Assembly (NCBI GenBank): GCA_023974075.1
Contig: CM043801.1
Coordinates: 2,741,673 to 2,805,672 of the forward strand
Reading direction: 5' to 3'
Source of the DNA: Chaenocephalus aceratus
Taxonomy: Eukaryota > Chordata > Actinopteri > Perciformes > Channichthyidae
DNA: 64,000 nucleotides
Under the pieces are notes generated by a model that was not told the origin of the DNA, searched no databases, and saw nothing but the letters and a program-made list of their open reading frames with translations. Numbering within the stretch: position 1 is the first letter of the stretch; the number at the start of each line of letters is the position of its first letter. Positions 60,057-64,000 of the stretch are shown here, piece after piece. The translations under genes and the position numbers were made by a program.

Positions 60057-60545
60057 CCTCTTAAACCCTGAGCCTGTTTTTCAGGTTTCAGGCTCGAAAA
60101 TGCTATGCCCAAAACAAATGACTATAACTTAACTTCTAAAAGGGTTATATGAATAATTTCTTTTATCAAAGCAAGGTTACATCTGTGAGTTGGATGTAGA
60201 AGTGTCAGAATCAATATAGATGTTTCTGTGTCAGAGTAAATTCAGATGGAACATAGTAAAAAAAAAGGTAAATTCTTACCTCCGCCTAAAAAAAACCCAT
60301 TACTTATAGTGAAAACCACCCTTGAATGATGGTAAGGTAAACTAAAAGCTTTAGGAATCCAAAGTATAACATATAAGTACCCTGTATCAAGATTAATGCA
60401 AAACAAGTTAAATGTGACCTTTTTAGAGAGGTTTGTTTGTTTGTAGCCTTTATTTAACCAGGTGAAAGCCCCTTGAGATCAAAAGATCTCTTTTTCAAGG
60501 GTGACCTGCAAAAAGACTGACCTTTGGGTCATTAACATTTTGGGT
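60057..60545. mobile_element. Inverted relative of the 9280-10136 MITE
   Basis: TTAA at 60053-60056, then CCTCTTAAACCCTGAGCC. It matches the reverse complement of 9700-10136, including GAAAACCACCCTTGAATGAT. A TTTATTTAACCAGGTGAAAG / ATCTCTTTTTCAAGGG retroposon scrap (60440-60510) has inserted in it. Confidence 0.7.
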
Positions 60546-61360
60546 TACTTGATGTTATTTCATGTTAAGGCTAATAAAAATGACAAGGCTAAGACTGTAA
60601 TGCTGACTAACGTACCTGCTACAAGCTAGGTAGCTAACTTGATCCAGCCACTCCTGGTCCTTTCATCAGACGGGAAGCGAAAGAACGAGCAAGACCATTG
60701 CTGGTATGATAACAACCTGGTACTAAGCACACAGGCATCTTGTTAAAGTTATCTTAGCTATCTCTTATATTTAGCGGAGGAAACAATTGTGACATCAGTT
60801 ATGACATCACTTACGCGATTCTGGGATTTGTAGTCTTTCTAGTTGCATATTTTTCATAGTCTGATATTTCAACAGTTTTACGACAAACTGTGACTTTTTT
60901 GACATGGAAATGATTTTTTAAGATTGAAAACATCATATGTGTAATTCGTGGCACAATTCAAACGGGATCGAAAGATAACTTTTCTCTCTCCATTGACTTC
61001 AATACATAATTTTTCCGAAATAAGGTCCCATGGACCGGAAGTAGATGGGCGTGACTTCGCCACTCTATAAAGTTGTGGATATTAGAAAGTTATTTTCATC
61101 GAAGCTGGCACCACAAGCTGCAGCAGCAGCAGTATCAGCAGCTGACAACAATGTCATCACCAGCAGTGAAGAAATGGATGATGTTTCAGGTTTGTGAATC
61201 TAATGGTGATATCTGCACTCTGGCTGACTGAGTAAGAAGTGAAAAAGAGTGATGTAACGTTAATGTTATAGCTAGTAAACATGGAGTAACCACACTAAGC
61301 ATACCCTTATATGTTAGTATGTATACAGAACATAACTAAAAATTATCCTAAGATGTAACG
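60546..61360. other. Anonymous stretch with a ZNF143-like motif
   Basis: TTCTGGGATTTGTAGTCTTT at 60821-60840 resembles the ZNF143/SBS motif (reverse of ACTACAAATCCCAGAA). An alanine-rich open reading at about 61090-61186 ends in a CAG|gttt donor-like site. Neither is enough to call a gene. Confidence 0.35.
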
Positions 61361-62671
61361 TTAACCCTTCATACCTCAGTCTACTTTTAAGACACTAAAA
61401 TAACGTATTCCAATTTTTATTTTGTTTTCGCGCGTGGAATTATACCGGCTGTCGTTTCAGTACACATAACAACGGAACCATAGCAACGGAACTGACAGGC
61501 AACCCTCTGAATCAGACTCCGATTGGCTGTGACTGCATCCACTCAGAGTGTCCGATTCAGAAACGTGACTCTTATGCTGCGTTCACACCGGACGCGATGC
61601 GAATATTCGCTTCGCTCTAATCACTCCTATCGCATCGCTCTAGTCTAATGGGGCGTTCACACCGGACGCGATGCGAATATTCGCTTCGCTCTAATCGCTC
61701 GAGTTTCACCACGGCTGCCAGCTGTGTTTACTCGCATCATTCAAACAAGACACGCTGGCTCAGGAGCTACAATTACAACAAAATGAACATATTCTACCGT
61801 GATTAAATTGTAATACACGTCTCTAAATGATGCGGAAGTAACAACATACTGATACCGGTTAGTAAAAACCATGAATTAATGCTTGACAAGTCTGCAGACA
61901 AGACGGCAGGCGAAAAACCTTTTAAAATGCTTGTTTTCTGAATGAAGGTCGGGTCGACCAGGCTAAGCTAACGTTGTATATGCTCATTCCACACTCATAA
62001 CAACGGCCTACAGACATAAATAAACCAGTGACTGTATTCACCATGACACAGACAGTCTGTGGTTTGTACTTGTTTAACTTTTGTCCAGTTTCTGAACAGA
62101 TATGAGCTGTGAGCTCTGTGTGCTAACTGCTAACAGCTAACAGCTGATGTTTTCTGGTTGAACGTCAGTGACGGCAGGCTGAGATCCTCACCGCTGATTG
62201 GCTTCCGCGAGAACGCGTCACGTGAATTTGACGCTCGAGTTGAAAAAATTGAACTCTCGCGTTTGACGCGGCACCGTTCAATCGCCTCAATCGCGTGATT
62301 CGCGCCGCGTCCACCGCTTCATGCTCGCCGTCAGAGCGAATTCGCGTCTGTCCACGTCTCTGCATTGACTTTACATGTAATCACGCTGCCCCCAAACATT
62401 GCATCGCGTCTGGTGTGAACGCAGCATTACACTCTTTACGTCACAAACAAAGATGGTGGATGAGAATAGATCTATAAAACGATAAGCAATGCGCCATAAT
62501 CAAGGTGAGACTATCCGCATCCTTTAAAACTCTACGCACATTCGTTTCACCAAAATAAGTAAACGACTGCATTTGAGTGAGTTAAGGCGTTTGCTTCATT
62601 AAAGGGTGTTAATGAATAAGTGTTCTCCAGTGCCTTTTGTCCGCTTTAAGGTATTATTAAGGTAGGGTTAA
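61361..62671. mobile_element. piggyBac-like MITE, second copy of the 20160 family, interrupted
   Basis: It starts TTAACCCTTCATACCTCAG and ends AAGGTAGGGTTAA (TTAA 62668-62671). It matches 20160-21852 in inverted orientation, outside the nested elements. Confidence 0.75.
61575..62426. mobile_element. Nested Harbinger-like MITE, TTA target
   Basis: Ends TGCTGCGTTCACACCGGACG and CGCGTCTGGTGTGAACGCAGCA type inverted repeats, flanked by TTA at 61572-61574 and 62427-62429. A direct duplication of about 60 bp at the left end (61590-61700) repeats GACGCGATGCGAATATTCGC. Confidence 0.85.
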
Positions 62672-62937
62672 TGTTGCTCTCAAAGTGCACCAGATTGATG
62701 CTTTTAACTTCAATATTTGAAAAAAAAATTAAATCTTTCCGGGGGAGCATGCCCCCGGACCCCCCTAGAGGAAGTGAGGACCCCCAAGAGGTCCACTCCT
62801 ATAAAAAATACCACTTTACCACTGCACCCTCTCTAATCTCAGATGCACCCTAGTTATTTTGTTCTGGAACCGGGCCTGCCTGGGCTAAGCCCCGGATCTC
62901 CTACAATCCTAAATCCGCCACTGATTCCATCCAAATA

Positions 62938-63003
<66 letters not shown>
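62672..63003. other. Anonymous stretch and (GT)n
   Basis: A CCGGGGGAGCATGCCCCCGG hairpin (62749-62768) and a GT array (about 62940-63010) are the only landmarks; nothing here reads as a gene. Confidence 0.5.
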
Positions 63004-63011
<8 letters not shown>

Positions 63012-63480
63012 GGAGCTATGTGCAACTCAAGGCATATGCTCGAACCGGAGCTGCCTGGACACTGCAATCATGTTGTGCACTATCCGTGCTGACTTTTCGT
63101 ACAATGTCCCACTGTCTGGCTTCCTGCATCAAGTCAAGTGCTCGGCGCAGTTGTGGCGATATGTCGCTCCTCTGTTTTCATTTAAACAGCTCCTTATATC
63201 CATTAGCGCAGCTAGCTAGCACCAGATGCTAACAACAACAATGCACGTAAGGTCTCTCTCTCGCTCGCTCGGGCCACACATACACACACCCTCCCGGTCC
63301 TCCAGATGGCCAGTCAGTGCCTGCCGGTGAGCGTGGAAGTGTGGTCTGCCACAAGCGGGCGCCAGGAGCGGGGCTGTCAGCATCAGCTTGTAGATGGTAT
63401 TTTAAACTCGATGCGCTCTGAAACTACGGGGCGGCCAAGGAAAAAAAATACACATGCGTTAATCGTGTTAAAATAATTAG
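63004..63480. mobile_element. Copy of the 29129 hAT MITE interior, right end missing
   Basis: From TGGAGCTATGTGCAACTC through GTTAGCGCAGCTAGCTAG to GCCACAAGCGGGC, the same order and strand as 29490-29920. The end repeats are not clear. Confidence 0.75.
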
Positions 63481-63566
63481 TGGCGTAAATCTTTTTTTGT
63501 TATCGGTATCGGTCTTGAGAAGCAGGAAGTTATCGGTATCAGTTTCAAAAACCCAATATCGTGCAT

Positions 63567-63648
63567 CCCTAGACTAGTGATTAATCATGATTAACTCATT
63601 TTTAAGCTGTGATTAATCTGATTAAAAATTGTAATCGTTTGACAGCCC
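63567..63648. mobile_element. Right end of a TGACAGCCCTA hAT MITE
   Basis: GATTAATCATGATTAACTCA ... CGTTTGACAGCCCTA, followed by (TA)n; matches 32785-32862. Confidence 0.7.
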
Positions 63649-63830
63649 TAATATATATATATATATTAAATGTACCTGTAGTTTTTGCACACCTGGTGGT
63701 AAAAAAAAAGACTAGTAGTGAGCAAATGACATGAGCATTACTACTATGAACAAAGCAAAGCCAAGAACAGTTTTGATCATATTTATTTTCCCAAATAAAG
63801 CTCTTGCCATTTTCAAAAGCCTCGTCGATA

Positions 63831-63934
63831 GGTAATGTTGTGAATTGAGTGGCCCATGGTGGTGGTGGGGTTATGGTATGGGCAGGCGTATGTTATGGAC
63901 GACGAACACAGGCCACTCGATTCACAACATTACC
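63831..63934 (+). mobile_element. Tc1/mariner-like transposase scrap between 24-bp inverted repeats
   Basis: GGTAATGTTGTGAATTGAGT (63831) and its inverse at 63911-63934 (24 bp, one mismatch) enclose 56 bp. The enclosed plus-strand reading, GGGGVMVWAGVCYGRRTQ, resembles the segment before the second catalytic Asp of Tc1-like transposases. Confidence 0.6.
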
Positions 63935-63967
63935 CTAACCCTACCCCTAACCCTAATCCTACCCCTC
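63932..63967. repeat. Short degenerate telomere-like tract
   Basis: ACCCTAACCCTACCCCTAAC and a few more imperfect CCCTAA units, about 36 bp. Too short for a real interstitial telomere array. Confidence 0.6.
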
Positions 63968-64000
63968 ACACCAGATACTGACTGGTTTTCGGACCCCCCC

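Noticed and set aside
60821..60840. Promoter with ZNF143 site
   Set aside because: The motif is present, but such sequence is common in fish repeats and there is no gene start nearby.
61085..61190. Possible exon (APQAAAAAVSAADNNVITSS) with a donor-like end
   Set aside because: No acceptor of quality, no partner exon and no known family; an alanine/glutamine-type repeat explains its openness.
63932..63967. Interstitial telomere
   Set aside because: Only a few imperfect CCCTAA units; similar tracts arise next to repeats by chance.

Overview
The window looks like teleost fish nuclear DNA. It holds one long multi-exon vertebrate gene with GT-AG introns. The introns are packed with (CA)n, (GA)n and (CT)n microsatellites, many short inverted-repeat DNA transposons (hAT-like with 8-bp target duplications, piggyBac-like with TTAA, Harbinger-like with TTA), an L2-type LINE tail and an APE-type LINE. 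This mix is typical of fish. No operon, CRISPR array, rRNA or tRNA gene was seen.

Positions 1282-49129 (+) carry 37 exons (about 2,240 codons) of a CHD-family chromatin remodeller. I identify it as chd7 from the order and sequence of its parts: basic N-terminal linker, two chromodomains, SNF2 ATPase lobes 1 and 2, SANT/SLIDE region, acidic region, basic region, two BRK domains, and an alanine-rich tail with the INPLL and GLMGF motifs. The first exons lie upstream of the window. The last exon seen runs into a 100-N assembly gap (49130-49229), so the C-terminus is missing. Every exon joins in phase, but single-base indels break the frame in exons 6, 9, 10, 28 and 29. Four of the seven lie in exons 9-10, in ATPase lobe 1. 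They sit in short homopolymers and look like consensus errors rather than gene decay.

The introns, especially intron 14 (18751-25500), hold nested transposons. Several families occur as inverted pairs; one hAT pair flanks exons 11-14. Where two copies of one MITE family exist (20160 and 61361), each was interrupted by a different later element. Intron 8 has a perfect 137-bp palindrome at the edge of a nested MITE.

Downstream of the gap (49230-64000) nothing of chd7 is recognisable. This part holds a broken LINE whose reverse-transcriptase region has been split by an expanded GA repeat, a minus-strand fragment of a HECT/G2E3-like ubiquitin-ligase gene cut by a hAT element, a young and compact LTR retrotransposon with two 544-bp LTRs and a TTTGG target duplication (55863-57446), and a run of MITEs. 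It ends with a Tc1/mariner-like transposase scrap between 24-bp inverted repeats. The join across the gap is not proven, so this segment may not be the true 3' neighbour of chd7.
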